The notes under the pieces were generated by a model that was given only the letters and a program-made list of their open reading frames with translations, ran no database searches and was not told the DNA's origin. From an uncultured Alistipes sp. (lineage in GTDB: Bacteria; Bacteroidota; Bacteroidia; Bacteroidales; Rikenellaceae), in contig CAAGLB010000155.1 of NCBI GenBank assembly GCA_900770635.1, positions 1-24,332 on the forward strand: DNA of 24,332 nt, given 5' to 3'. The position numbers and the translations under genes were made by a program. Below, piece by piece: positions 16,801 to 23,914 of the stretch; positions within the stretch are counted from its first letter, which is position 1; each line of letters opens with the position of its first letter.

Positions 16801-17694
16801 ATGAGTGACAAGCTAAAGAACTTTTTGGTGCGCACGGCAAGTGGTGCGGTGCTTTTGGCAATAGTTTTGGGAGCATCCTATTGTGGTGTTATCAGCTATA
16901 GCGCACTGCTATTGCTGATAGCCGTCGTTGGCGTATGGGAGTTCTACGGCTTGGCAATGGCCAAAGGTTGCGAGCCACAACTTAGCTTAGGCCTTATAGG
17001 CACAGCATCACTATCTCTGACAGGTTGTGCGTTAGCCATTGCAACATATCTCGAAAATGATCTCGCCTCGCTGCTAATGATAGCGTTTGGGGTCATTGCA
17101 GCGCTATGTATAGCCCTAAGTTTCATTGTCGAGATTTTCCGCAACCGCACAACACCGACACTCAACATAGCCACAACAATCATGGGTATGGTCTACGTAG
17201 GCTTGCCAATGGGCGTGATGGCAATAATACCGATGTTGCTCGACTACCACTTAGACTATAAGTGCCCCGAGTGGAATCCGCTGATATTTTTGTTCTACCT
17301 CTTCTTGGTGTGGGGCAACGACGTCTTTGCCTACCTTGTGGGCGTAACGATGGGCAAGCACCGCATGTGCGAGCGTCTATCACCTAAGAAGTCATGGGAA
17401 GGATTCGTTGGCGGTGTGCTCGGCTCATTGGCTATGGGTGCGCTGGGAGCATGGACATTGGATGCAAACTACTATGTATGGCTCGGCCTTGCCCTTGTGG
17501 TATCCATCACGAGCGTGCTTGGCGACTTGGTGGAGTCGATGTTCAAGCGTGATGCTGGCGTCAAGGACTCGGGAGGCTTCATACCCGGACATGGCGGCAT
17601 GCTCGACAGATTCGATGCCCTTATCGTATCTGCTCCGTTTGCATTCTTCTACTTGATTGCCGTGAATATAGTATTGGACATGATATCGTACTAA
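16801..17694 (+). CDS. cdsA: Phosphatidate cytidylyltransferase (CDP-diacylglycerol synthase)
   Basis: The 297-residue, multi-pass membrane enzyme carries the full CdsA signature at 246-272 (SMFKRDAGVKDSGG, then GHGGMLDRFD), including the Lys-Asp and Asp-Arg metal/CTP-binding residues. It makes CDP-diacylglycerol from phosphatidic acid and CTP, the precursor of all phospholipids. WGNDVFAYLVG and SPKKSWEGFVGG are further family blocks. It starts 6 nt after ftsH and is followed after 20 nt by psd, so two steps of phosphatidylethanolamine synthesis share one transcript. Confidence 0.96.
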   Translation: MSDKLKNFLVRTASGAVLLAIVLGASYCGVISYSALLLLIAVVGVWEFYGLAMAKGCEPQLSLGLIGTASLSLTGCALAIATYLENDLASLLMIAFGVIAALCIALSFIVEIFRNRTTPTLNIATTIMGMVYVGLPMGVMAIIPMLLDYHLDYKCPEWNPLIFLFYLFLVWGNDVFAYLVGVTMGKHRMCERLSPKKSWEGFVGGVLGSLAMGALGAWTLDANYYVWLGLALVVSITSVLGDLVESMFKRDAGVKDSGGFIPGHGGMLDRFDALIVSAPFAFFYLIAVNIVLDMISY

Positions 17695-17714
17695 CCTAAA
17701 ACCTAAATACTACT

Positions 17715-18380
17715 ATGAAGATTAATAAAGAGGGATACTGGATTATCGTCATCACCGGTTTATTGTGCCTATCTATCTGGGCACTCGTCTACTTCCTCAT
17801 CGACACCCATATCGCCATCATGTGGTTCATGGCAGCATTCTTGCTCGTCTTCTGGTTCTTCGTGGCGGCATTCTTCCGTGAGCCTAAGCGAGTGCAGATT
17901 CATGACGACGAGCTGCTATTCTCGCCATGCGACGGCCGTGTGGTTGTTACGGAGGTTGTCCACGACGACGAGTATCTCAACGAGGAGATGATGCAGATAT
18001 CTATCTTTATGTCAGTGACTAACGTGCACATGAACTGGATACCTGTGCGTGGCGTTGTCGAGTATTTCAAGCACCACCATGGCCGCTTCCTCGTGGCATG
18101 GCATCCTAAGTCGTCAACCGAGAATGAGCGCACGACAACCGTTGTACGCCTAAAAAATGGCGACAAGGTGCTCGTACGCCAGATTGCTGGCTTTGTGGCT
18201 CGCCGCATCGTGTCGTACATGAAGCCGGGCTCGGAGGTGGAGCAGAACAGCGTGATGGGATTCATCAAGTTTGGCTCACGTGTCGACATCCTTATTCCTA
18301 AAGAGTCGGAGCTATATGTGGAGATTGGCGATCCTGTGATCGGCTCTCAGACGCCTATCGCCCGCCTAAAGCGCAGATAA
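17715..18380 (+). CDS. psd: Phosphatidylserine decarboxylase (short pyruvoyl type)
   Basis: The 221-residue protein has two N-terminal membrane segments (about 8-28 and 33-53), FREP, the FSPCDGRVV block, the ISIFMSVTNVHMNWIPVRG core, and the self-cleavage site FGSRVD. Cleavage at Gly187-Ser188 would give a beta chain and a ~34-residue alpha chain with a pyruvoyl group. This is the short, archaetidylserine-decarboxylase-like class usual in Bacteroidetes. It converts phosphatidylserine to phosphatidylethanolamine. The intervening enzyme, phosphatidylserine synthase, is not in the window. Confidence 0.94.
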   Translation: MKINKEGYWIIVITGLLCLSIWALVYFLIDTHIAIMWFMAAFLLVFWFFVAAFFREPKRVQIHDDELLFSPCDGRVVVTEVVHDDEYLNEEMMQISIFMSVTNVHMNWIPVRGVVEYFKHHHGRFLVAWHPKSSTENERTTTVVRLKNGDKVLVRQIAGFVARRIVSYMKPGSEVEQNSVMGFIKFGSRVDILIPKESELYVEIGDPVIGSQTPIARLKRR

Positions 18381-18413
18381 CACACAACAGATAACAACAA
18401 AACAGAGCGAGAG

Positions 18414-19508
18414 ATGGACCTAACGAAGATAGCTAAGGGGCTTGTTACACTTGCCATTATCGGCGTGGTGCTATGCGTGTTGTGGTACCTACGTAGCGTC
18501 GTTGTCTACATCCTTCTCTCTGCTGTGCTTGCCATCGTAGGTCGCCCATTTGTCGAGCGCCTAACAACCATAAAGCTCTTTGGCCGCACACCATCACGCA
18601 CCTTAGCGGCAAGCATCACCCTGCTGCTAATGTGGATTGTCATCGGCTGCCTCGGCATACTCTTCGTGCCACTTATCGTTGGCAAGGTCAACGAGCTCAT
18701 CAACATCGACTGGAGCGCTATGGCACAGTCGCTACGTGAGCCACTTAGCGAGGTGGAGAATGGCATAAACAGGTTCTTCTCAACGCCTGTCATAGATATT
18801 GTCAAGGTCGTTGAGAATACATTTAGCAACATGTTCTCGGGCGATGTGCTCAAGACATTCACAAATGTGGCATCGTCGTTGGCATCGGTGGCAATAGGCC
18901 TCTTCTCGGTGACGTTCATCACCTTCTTCTTTATGCGTGAAGATGGCCTGTTCTACAAGATTGTCACCCTGTTCTTCCCCGAGCGCTTTCACTCGAACAT
19001 CTACAAGGCCCTCGACTCGATCACAGCGCTGCTAAGCCGCTATTTCGGAGGCCTCTTTGTCGAGAGCACCATACTTATGGCCGTTATCTCAGTGAGCATG
19101 ACACTCTTCGGCATGAGCATCAGTAACGCCCTTATCACGGGCTTCATAATGGGCACACTCAACCTTGTGCCATACGCTGGCCCATTCATTGGCTGTTGCA
19201 TATCCATGGCTATGGGCATCATAACACCCATAGATGGCAACATCGGCTATACGCTCATTGTCATCGCATCGACAATAGCTATTGTAAAACTTATCGACGA
19301 CTTCATCATCCAGCCATCGCTCTACTCGAAGCGAGTGAATGCCCACCCTCTCGAGGTGTTCATCGTGATACTCATATCGGGACATATCGGCGGCGTGGTA
19401 GGCATGCTGCTGGCAATACCTATGTACACCGTGTTACGAGTTATCGCCAACGAGTTTTTCTCGGAGTATGGTGTTGTGCGTCGCCTAACAGGAAATATTA
19501 ACGAATGA
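18414..19508 (+). CDS. AI-2E family transporter (PF01594 type permease)
   Basis: The 364-residue integral membrane protein has an N-terminal pair of helices (about 10-45), a helix near 63-90, a soluble amphipathic region (~95-140), and a C-terminal helical bundle. The family block LNLVPYAGPFIG is clear, as are DDFIIQPSLYSKRVNAHPLEVFIVIL and GMLLAIPMYTVLRVI near the end. Family members include exporters and Na+/H+ antiporters; the autoinducer label reflects E. coli TqsA and does not show that this protein moves AI-2. It follows psd by 33 nt and overlaps the next gene by 4 nt (ATGA). Confidence 0.92.
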   Translation: MDLTKIAKGLVTLAIIGVVLCVLWYLRSVVVYILLSAVLAIVGRPFVERLTTIKLFGRTPSRTLAASITLLLMWIVIGCLGILFVPLIVGKVNELINIDWSAMAQSLREPLSEVENGINRFFSTPVIDIVKVVENTFSNMFSGDVLKTFTNVASSLASVAIGLFSVTFITFFFMREDGLFYKIVTLFFPERFHSNIYKALDSITALLSRYFGGLFVESTILMAVISVSMTLFGMSISNALITGFIMGTLNLVPYAGPFIGCCISMAMGIITPIDGNIGYTLIVIASTIAIVKLIDDFIIQPSLYSKRVNAHPLEVFIVILISGHIGGVVGMLLAIPMYTVLRVIANEFFSEYGVVRRLTGNINE

Positions 19509-19861
19509 TAAAAGAGATAGAAGCAGAGGTAATACATGGCAAAAAGATAGGGCGTGCCCTGGGCTTCCCTACTGCCAACATGTCGCTCGAAGGCTACAAT
19601 GTCGAGCGTGGCGTATATCGCTCAACGGTAGTCATAGATGATGTGGAGTATCGAGCAATGTCCAACGTAGGCATACGCCCCTCGGTAGGTGGCAAGGAGC
19701 TGCTCTTGGAAACACATGTCATCGGATATAATGGCAATCTCTACGGGCGTAGGCTCTGCGTGAGGCTCATTGAGAAGATACGTGACGAGAAACGATTTTC
19801 GTCGATTAGCGACCTTAAGGAGCAACTCCTCAGAGATTACAACGAAATAGCAAACCAATAA
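19505..19861 (+). CDS. Stand-alone riboflavin kinase domain
   Basis: The 118-residue protein consists only of a flavokinase domain: VIHGKKIGRALGFPTANM (the nucleotide-binding G...GFPTAN motif), YRAMSNVGIRPSVGG, and LLETHVIGYNGNLYGRRLCVRLIEKIRDEKRF with the family Glu in ETH. Bacterial riboflavin kinase is normally the C-terminal half of bifunctional RibF; here the FAD-synthetase half is absent and no remnant precedes it. The start codon overlaps the stop of the permease gene (ATGA), showing translational coupling. It should make FMN from riboflavin if active. Last gene of the operon, followed by a terminator. Confidence 0.85.
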   Translation: MIKEIEAEVIHGKKIGRALGFPTANMSLEGYNVERGVYRSTVVIDDVEYRAMSNVGIRPSVGGKELLLETHVIGYNGNLYGRRLCVRLIEKIRDEKRFSSISDLKEQLLRDYNEIANQ

Positions 19862-19864
19862 CTT

Positions 19865-19893
19865 AAAGGCTACCTGCGGGTGGCCTTTTGTTG
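19865..19893 (+). terminator. Terminator of the rsfS operon
   Basis: AAAGGCTACC-TGCG-GGTGGCCTTT forms a 10-bp stem with one G-U pair, followed by TGTTGT. It begins 3 nt after the riboflavin kinase stop. Confidence 0.82.
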
Positions 19894-19956
19894 TATATAA
19901 CAAAAAGCTCAAACTACCATCATTGCTTTTACTGATAGTGTTATAAAAATTATCAA

Positions 19957-19988
19957 TTTGATTTATTGAAAAAGTTGCCTTATTTTTG
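19957..19988 (+). promoter_or_regulatory. Promoter of the thioredoxin gene
   Basis: TTTG (19957-19960), 20 nt, TATTTTTG (19981-19988) fits the Bacteroidetes consensus; the ATG is 43 nt further on. No obvious OxyR-type dyad was seen. Confidence 0.65.
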
Positions 19989-20030
19989 CAGTGTGAAACA
20001 AATGAATAACGATAAAAACAAAAATAGATT

Positions 20031-20381
20031 ATGGCAACAGTACATTTGAATAAGGCAGAGTTTGAGAATCGAGTAGCTAAGCTTAGTGGCGATTGGAAGT
20101 TTTTGGGCAATAAGCCCGCCCTCGTAGATTTCTACGCATCGTGGTGCCGCCCATGCCAAATGCTCTCGCCCATTGTTGACGAGATGGCTGAGGAGTATGC
20201 TGGCAAGGTAGACATCTATAAGGTGAATGTCGACGACGAGCAGGAGCTCGCAGCAATCTTCAACGTGCGCTCGATACCTACACTCGTCTATATCCCGCTC
20301 AACGACGAGCCTACGATTGTCCCTGGCGGCATGGGCAAGGCGCAGCTAAGAGAGAACATCGAGAACCTACTTCTCAAATAG
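20031..20381 (+). CDS. trxA: Thioredoxin with WCRPC active site
   Basis: The 116-residue protein is a single thioredoxin fold. The active site is FYASWCRPCQML (Cys39, Cys42), with Arg instead of the usual Gly between the cysteines, and the cis-proline loop is RSIPTL (Pro83). There is no signal peptide, so it acts in the cytoplasm. The extra N-terminal stretch (~25 residues before the first core strand) is slightly longer than in E. coli TrxA. It has its own promoter, and a desulfoferrodoxin gene starts 67 nt downstream, consistent with a small oxidative-stress unit. Confidence 0.93.
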   Translation: MATVHLNKAEFENRVAKLSGDWKFLGNKPALVDFYASWCRPCQMLSPIVDEMAEEYAGKVDIYKVNVDDEQELAAIFNVRSIPTLVYIPLNDEPTIVPGGMGKAQLRENIENLLLK

Positions 20382-20448
20382 TAGCACCATTTTTGCAACT
20401 AACGAAGTAGATAGTTTGTAGTGTTGAACAATTAAAAAATTTAGGATT

Positions 20449-20820
20449 ATGACAAAGTTTTATAAGTGTAATAAGTGTGGAAATGTAGCAATTAAGGTTG
20501 TTGACTCGGGCGTGCCTATGGTGTGCTGCGGCGAGAAGATGGAGCTTTTGGAGCCCAATGTGGTGGATGCCAGCGGCGAGAAGCACATGCCTGTGGTTAC
20601 GCTCCTTGGCGATGGTAAGATTCGTGTTGAGGTGGGCAGCGTGCACCACCCTATGACTCCCGAGCACCATATCTCGTTCATATACGTGGAGACCGACAAT
20701 GGCGGCATACGTGTAGACCTAAAGGACGAGCCTGTGGCAGACATCTACGTCGGCGGCGAGAATGTCGTGGCCGTCTACGAATACTGCAACCTTCATGGCC
20801 TCTGGGCAAACTTTATGTAA
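20449..20820 (+). CDS. dfx: Desulfoferrodoxin (superoxide reductase, class with centre I)
   Basis: The 123-residue protein reduces superoxide to hydrogen peroxide without releasing oxygen, typical of anaerobes. The N-terminal desulforedoxin-like centre I has Cys7, Cys10, Cys26 and Cys27 (CNKC, VCCGE). The catalytic centre II ligands are His46 (EKHMPV, with the family Glu44-Lys45), His67 and His73 (VHHPMTPEHH), Cys113 and His116 (CNLHG). All five centre II ligands match the Desulfovibrio spacing pattern. It is probably co-transcribed with the thioredoxin upstream; no separate consensus promoter was convincing in the 67-nt gap. Confidence 0.95.
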   Translation: MTKFYKCNKCGNVAIKVVDSGVPMVCCGEKMELLEPNVVDASGEKHMPVVTLLGDGKIRVEVGSVHHPMTPEHHISFIYVETDNGGIRVDLKDEPVADIYVGGENVVAVYEYCNLHGLWANFM

Positions 20821-20836
20821 GAGGAGATCTTGATAT

Positions 20837-20872
20837 AGGGGAATTAGGGAATTTAGGGAGATTAGGGATTTT
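20837..20872 (+). repeat. G-rich 9-nt tandem repeat with quadruplex potential
   Basis: AGGGGAATT, AGGGAATTT, AGGGAGATT and AGGGATTTT run in a strict 9-nt period. Four G-tracts with loops of 5-6 nt meet the G3+N1-7 rule on the plus strand, 17 nt after the desulfoferrodoxin stop. GGAATTTAGGGA (20848-20859) is also complementary to TCCCTAAATTCC (20893-20904), giving a competing 12-bp hairpin. This and the two palindromic elements that follow fill the gene-free stretch 20821-21209. Confidence 0.7.
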
Positions 20873-20940
20873 AACTTATTTACTTCTTAAATTCCCTAAA
20901 TTCCTTAATATCACTATTTACCATCTATCCACCACCTCCA

Positions 20941-21077
20941 TCAACGCACAATTTAATGTTAGAAGGGGGTAGATACAACGCTCGGCAAAAAAAATGAGGA
21001 TGGGCTGTACTTGACGTACTGCCCATTCTCATTTACTTTTGTTAGCGGCAGTAGATGTCGCCTTATCACAATAAATT
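20941..21077. repeat. Long-hairpin intergenic element, copy A
   Basis: The left end reads TCAACGCACAATTTAATGTT then AGAAGGGGG, and the right end CGCCTTATCACAATAAATT is a partial inverted repeat of it. In the middle ATGAGGATGGGC (20994-21005) pairs with GCCCATTCTCAT (21021-21032, one G-U pair). The tip is a GTAC/GTAC mini-stem around TTGAC. An A-run precedes and a T-rich run follows the central stem, so it could terminate transcription in either direction. Its second helix is less clear than in copies B and C. Confidence 0.8.
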
Positions 21078-21078
21078 A

Positions 21079-21205
21079 TTTGATGTTAGAAGGGGTTAGG
21101 CTTGGTCTATCGTAAAAGAAGACTCCTCGGGATAGTACTAAAACGTACAGCCCGAGGAGTCTTACTTTTAACGATGGGCCGAGAATGGCCCCTTATCACA
21201 TCAAA
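21079..21205. repeat. Long-hairpin intergenic element, copy B
   Basis: The terminal inverted repeats TTTGATGTTAGAAGGGG (21079-21095) and CCCCTTATCACATCAAA (21189-21205) match at 15 of 17 positions. Inside, CTTGGTCTATCG (21101-21112) pairs with CGATGGGCCGAG (21172-21183) using three G-U pairs. Then AAGACTCCTCGGG pairs perfectly with CCCGAGGAGTCTT (21151-21163), and a GTAC/GTAC tip closes on TAAAAC. It starts almost directly after copy A and ends 4 nt before the DPP III stop codon. Confidence 0.85.
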
Positions 21206-21209
21206 TTAA

Positions 21210-23225
21210 TTAGTTGATTGATGGAAGGAATGAATACTCCTTCGCATAGTACAAGTGCTGCTCAACATAGTTAGCAGGGTAAGTGAGCTTAACGTCAACT
21301 ACCTTGCCCTCAGCATCTGTAACAAGCTCATACTCTGGGTTTACGAAACCGCCATAAGGCTCGATGTTAAGAGCTGCATTACGCTCGATAACCTCCTTAT
21401 GAAGCTCTGGGTTGATCTTAACAGCGTAGCCCTCAACCAAAGCCTTACAAGCCTCGTAGTCGCCCTCAGACTTGATGCGCTGAACCTCGCACAAGAGCTC
21501 GCCGAAGAGCTTACGGAGCTTAACGAAGTCGTTAACAACGATATATGTCTTGCCATCCTTCTTTACGAGCTCGATAACGTTCTCAGCCTTACCCTTCTCA
21601 TAGCACCACTCAGCGATAAGCTTGCGGTTACGCATGTGTGACTCCTCAACATCCTTGCCAAGCTCGATACGTGAGAGCTGAGTCATATAGCCGTTCATGA
21701 TATAGTCAGAGTACTGTGACCAAGCAACATCCAATGTTGGGATAAGGCCAATCTCTACGAGCTTCTCGTCGCCGAGGTAGTAGAGAGCAAAGAGGTCGGC
21801 ACGTGCCTCCTCCAATGTTGAAGAGTAGGTACGAAGCTCGTTACCCTTAGTGCCTGGAGCAAGCTGGCCTGAGCCGTGACCAAGACACTCGTGAAGGTCG
21901 GTATGAAGGTCGTCGCCGAGCTTACCATAGTTCTTAGCACGCTCACGGTCCTCCTCACGCAAGATGAACTCCTCAGCAAAACCATTGCCCTGAGCAGCCT
22001 TGTCGTAAGCATAGGTGATGTTGTCGATAGTCACTGACTTCGAGCCGTGCTCCTTACGAATCCAGTCGGCGTTAGGAAGGTTGATGCCGATAGCTGTTGC
22101 AGGGTAGCAGTCGCCAGCGAGCATAGCTACGGTGATAACCTTAGCTGATACACCCTTAACCTCCTTCTTGCGGTATGCTGGGTTGATAGGAGCGTTGTCC
22201 TCGAACCACTGAGCATTAGCTGCCATGATCTCAGTACGCTTGCAAGCCTCAACATCACGGAAGTTAACTACTGACTCCCATGAAGCCTTGCGACCGAGTG
22301 GATCGCCATAGTCCTCGATGAAGCCGTTAACGAAGTCAACGTTAGAAGCTGTATCCTTAACCCAAAGCACGTTGTAGTTGTCAAAGTCCTTCAAGTCACC
22401 ACTCTTGTAGTACTTGATAAGAGCCTCGATAACCTCCTTCTGAGTAGGGTTAGCAACAGTTGCTGCCTTCTCCAACCAGTAAACGATCTTCTCGAGAGCC
22501 TCAGTGTACATGCCACCGATCTTCCACACCTGCTCGTAGATCTTGCCATTCTCGTCCTTAACGAGCTTAGAGTTAAGACCATATGAGATAGGCTCAGGGT
22601 TGTTAGCATCAGCGTCGATCATAGCCTGGTAGAATGCCTCAACCTCTGCCTGGTTAACACCTTCGTAGTAGTTGCCTGCTGACTCAACGATAACGTCAAC
22701 ACCCTGCTTCTGGTTTAGACGTGAAGCATAAAGCTCCTTGTCGAAGAGAATCTTGCAAAGAAGGTCGTTCTCTATCTGACGGTTCTCATCGTTGATATAC
22801 TTAGCCAACTGCTCACGGAACCATGCCTCAGAGAACTCTGGGGTGAACTTGTCGTTAGAGTAGTGGTGGTGGATACCGTTAGCAAACCACACCTTCTTCA
22901 AATACTTCTCGAAAGCTACAAACTCCTCACCCTCCTTAACCTCAGACTGTGTGTAGATAGTCTCGAGTGTGCGGCGGATAGCGAGGTTGTACTTAAAGTT
23001 CTGGTCGAACATGATGTCACGACCACACTTAGCGGCCTCAGAAAGATAGTAGATAAGCTCCTTCTCCTCGAGAGTAAGATTCTCGAAACCAGGAACCTCA
23101 TAACGAATAACCTTGATGTCGTCGAAACGATCCACAATCCAAGGCTGCTCAGCGCTCTGCTGAGCCTCACTACATGAAGTCAACATAAGAACTCCCATAG
23201 CAAAAAATCCAAATAGCTTGTTCAT
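21210..23225 (-). CDS. Dipeptidyl peptidase III (M49 family), lipoprotein
   Basis: The 671-residue product starts with a lipoprotein signal ending LMLTSC (Cys18). The M49 zinc site is complete: HECLGH at 445-450 (His445, Glu446, His450) and EEARAD at 472-477, whose second Glu (473) should be the third ligand. DPP III removes dipeptides from the N-terminus of short peptides. The HECLGH form and total length match the Bacteroides-type enzyme. Its lipid anchor puts it in the envelope, unlike the cytosolic eukaryotic enzyme. It has its own consensus promoter and is divergent from the DUF486 gene. Its 3' end abuts palindromic element B. Confidence 0.94.
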   Translation of the reverse strand: MNKLFGFFAMGVLMLTSCSEAQQSAEQPWIVDRFDDIKVIRYEVPGFENLTLEEKELIYYLSEAAKCGRDIMFDQNFKYNLAIRRTLETIYTQSEVKEGEEFVAFEKYLKKVWFANGIHHHYSNDKFTPEFSEAWFREQLAKYINDENRQIENDLLCKILFDKELYASRLNQKQGVDVIVESAGNYYEGVNQAEVEAFYQAMIDADANNPEPISYGLNSKLVKDENGKIYEQVWKIGGMYTEALEKIVYWLEKAATVANPTQKEVIEALIKYYKSGDLKDFDNYNVLWVKDTASNVDFVNGFIEDYGDPLGRKASWESVVNFRDVEACKRTEIMAANAQWFEDNAPINPAYRKKEVKGVSAKVITVAMLAGDCYPATAIGINLPNADWIRKEHGSKSVTIDNITYAYDKAAQGNGFAEEFILREEDRERAKNYGKLGDDLHTDLHECLGHGSGQLAPGTKGNELRTYSSTLEEARADLFALYYLGDEKLVEIGLIPTLDVAWSQYSDYIMNGYMTQLSRIELGKDVEESHMRNRKLIAEWCYEKGKAENVIELVKKDGKTYIVVNDFVKLRKLFGELLCEVQRIKSEGDYEACKALVEGYAVKINPELHKEVIERNAALNIEPYGGFVNPEYELVTDAEGKVVDVKLTYPANYVEQHLYYAKEYSFLPSIN

Positions 23226-23257
23226 TTGATCTAAATATAAAAGTTTGCAATTTGGGG

Positions 23258-23288
23258 CAAAGTTACAACGAAATTATGAGATAGCAAA
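23258..23288 (-). promoter_or_regulatory. Promoter of the DPP III gene
   Basis: On the minus strand TTTG (23288-23285), 19 nt, TAACTTTG (23265-23258) is a near-perfect Bacteroidetes promoter. The leader is about 30 nt. Confidence 0.8.
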
Positions 23289-23328
23289 ACTTTTTAGGGC
23301 TTGCGGCATAACGAGCGATAATTTTAGT

Positions 23329-23336
23329 TAACTTTG
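23329..23336 (+). promoter_or_regulatory. Candidate -7 element for the DUF486 gene
   Basis: TAACTTTG matches TAnnTTTG, 33 nt before the ATG at 23370. It overlaps an in-frame upstream ATG at 23334, which therefore cannot be the translation start if this promoter is used. Confidence 0.6.
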
Positions 23337-23369
23337 CGCACTCATAAACCCAACAAAATAAAAGATAAT

Positions 23370-23738
23370 ATGCTAACACGAGGTTTTGCAACAATAGCTC
23401 TTCTTATATGCTCAAATGTCTTTATGACATTGGCATGGTATGGACACATTGCTTTCAAGTCGCAGCTGCAGCGCTACGGCATGATTGGCATCGTGCTTAT
23501 CAGCTGGGGTATCGCATTATTTGAGTACTGCTTTCAGGTGCCCGCCAACCGCATAGGTAGCGCCGAGCTGGGCGGTCCATTTACACTCTGGCAGCTCAAA
23601 GTTATCCAGGAGGTTATCTCGCTTGTGGTATTCACACTCTTTGCAGTGCTCTTTGTCAAGGGCGATCCACTCAAATGGAACCACCTTGCTGGCTTTGCAT
23701 GTCTTGTCGCCGCAGTCTATTTCATTTTCAGGAAGTAA
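23370..23738 (+). CDS. DUF486 / DMT-like small membrane protein
   Basis: From the ATG at 23370 the product is 122 residues with four predicted membrane helices. It shows the DUF486 pattern: NVFMTLAWYGHI near the start, the SWGIALFEYCFQVPANRIG block, LWQLKVIQEVISLVVF, and LKWNHLAGFACLVAAVYFIFRK at the end. The family is related to drug/metabolite transporter halves; substrate is unknown. The alternative upstream start at 23334 adds 12 polar residues and falls in the -7 box, so it is rejected. Confidence 0.9.
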   Translation: MLTRGFATIALLICSNVFMTLAWYGHIAFKSQLQRYGMIGIVLISWGIALFEYCFQVPANRIGSAELGGPFTLWQLKVIQEVISLVVFTLFAVLFVKGDPLKWNHLAGFACLVAAVYFIFRK

Positions 23739-23756
23739 CCCGAGCCAGATAGAAGG

Positions 23757-23801
23757 TGGGAGGTGAAAAGTGAAAGGTGAAAAGTAAGGTGTGCTTCGCA
23801 C
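23757..23801. repeat. Diverged relative of the 9.6-kb repeat unit
   Basis: GGTGAAAAGTGAAAGG and GTGAAAAGTAAGGTG lead into GGTGTGCTTCGCAC. That last block is the reverse complement of GTGCGAAGCACACC in each unit at 9561-9898, with the same kind of AAAAGT flank. Only about 45 bp resembles the array, in inverted orientation. Confidence 0.65.
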
Positions 23802-23837
23802 GGGACTAATGGAACGAATGGGATAGATGGGATAAAT
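23802..23837. repeat. G-rich 9-nt tandem repeat, third locus
   Basis: GGGACTAAT, GGAACGAAT, GGGATAGAT and GGGATAAAT form four units in exact 9-nt period directly after the repeat remnant. One unit lacks a full GGG, so quadruplex potential is weaker than at the other two loci. The gene-free stretch 23739-24106 holds this, the remnant, element C and the rpmA terminator; between 23838 and 23914 I see only a loose direct repeat (ATCAAGC...AGC twice, ~20 nt apart). Confidence 0.65.
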
Positions 23838-23914
23838 GAGAAATTCCCATCAAGCGTCAGCATTACCTATCAAGCTTTAGCGCCCCAATTTATCCCTGCC
23901 CCTGCCCACTTAAA

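Noticed and set aside
20941..21205. Retron or DGR non-coding RNA
   Set aside because: No reverse transcriptase gene is present, and several copies of the element exist in unrelated gaps.
23334..23369. Upstream start for the DUF486 protein
   Set aside because: It lies inside the TAACTTTG promoter element and adds a polar stretch before the first membrane helix.
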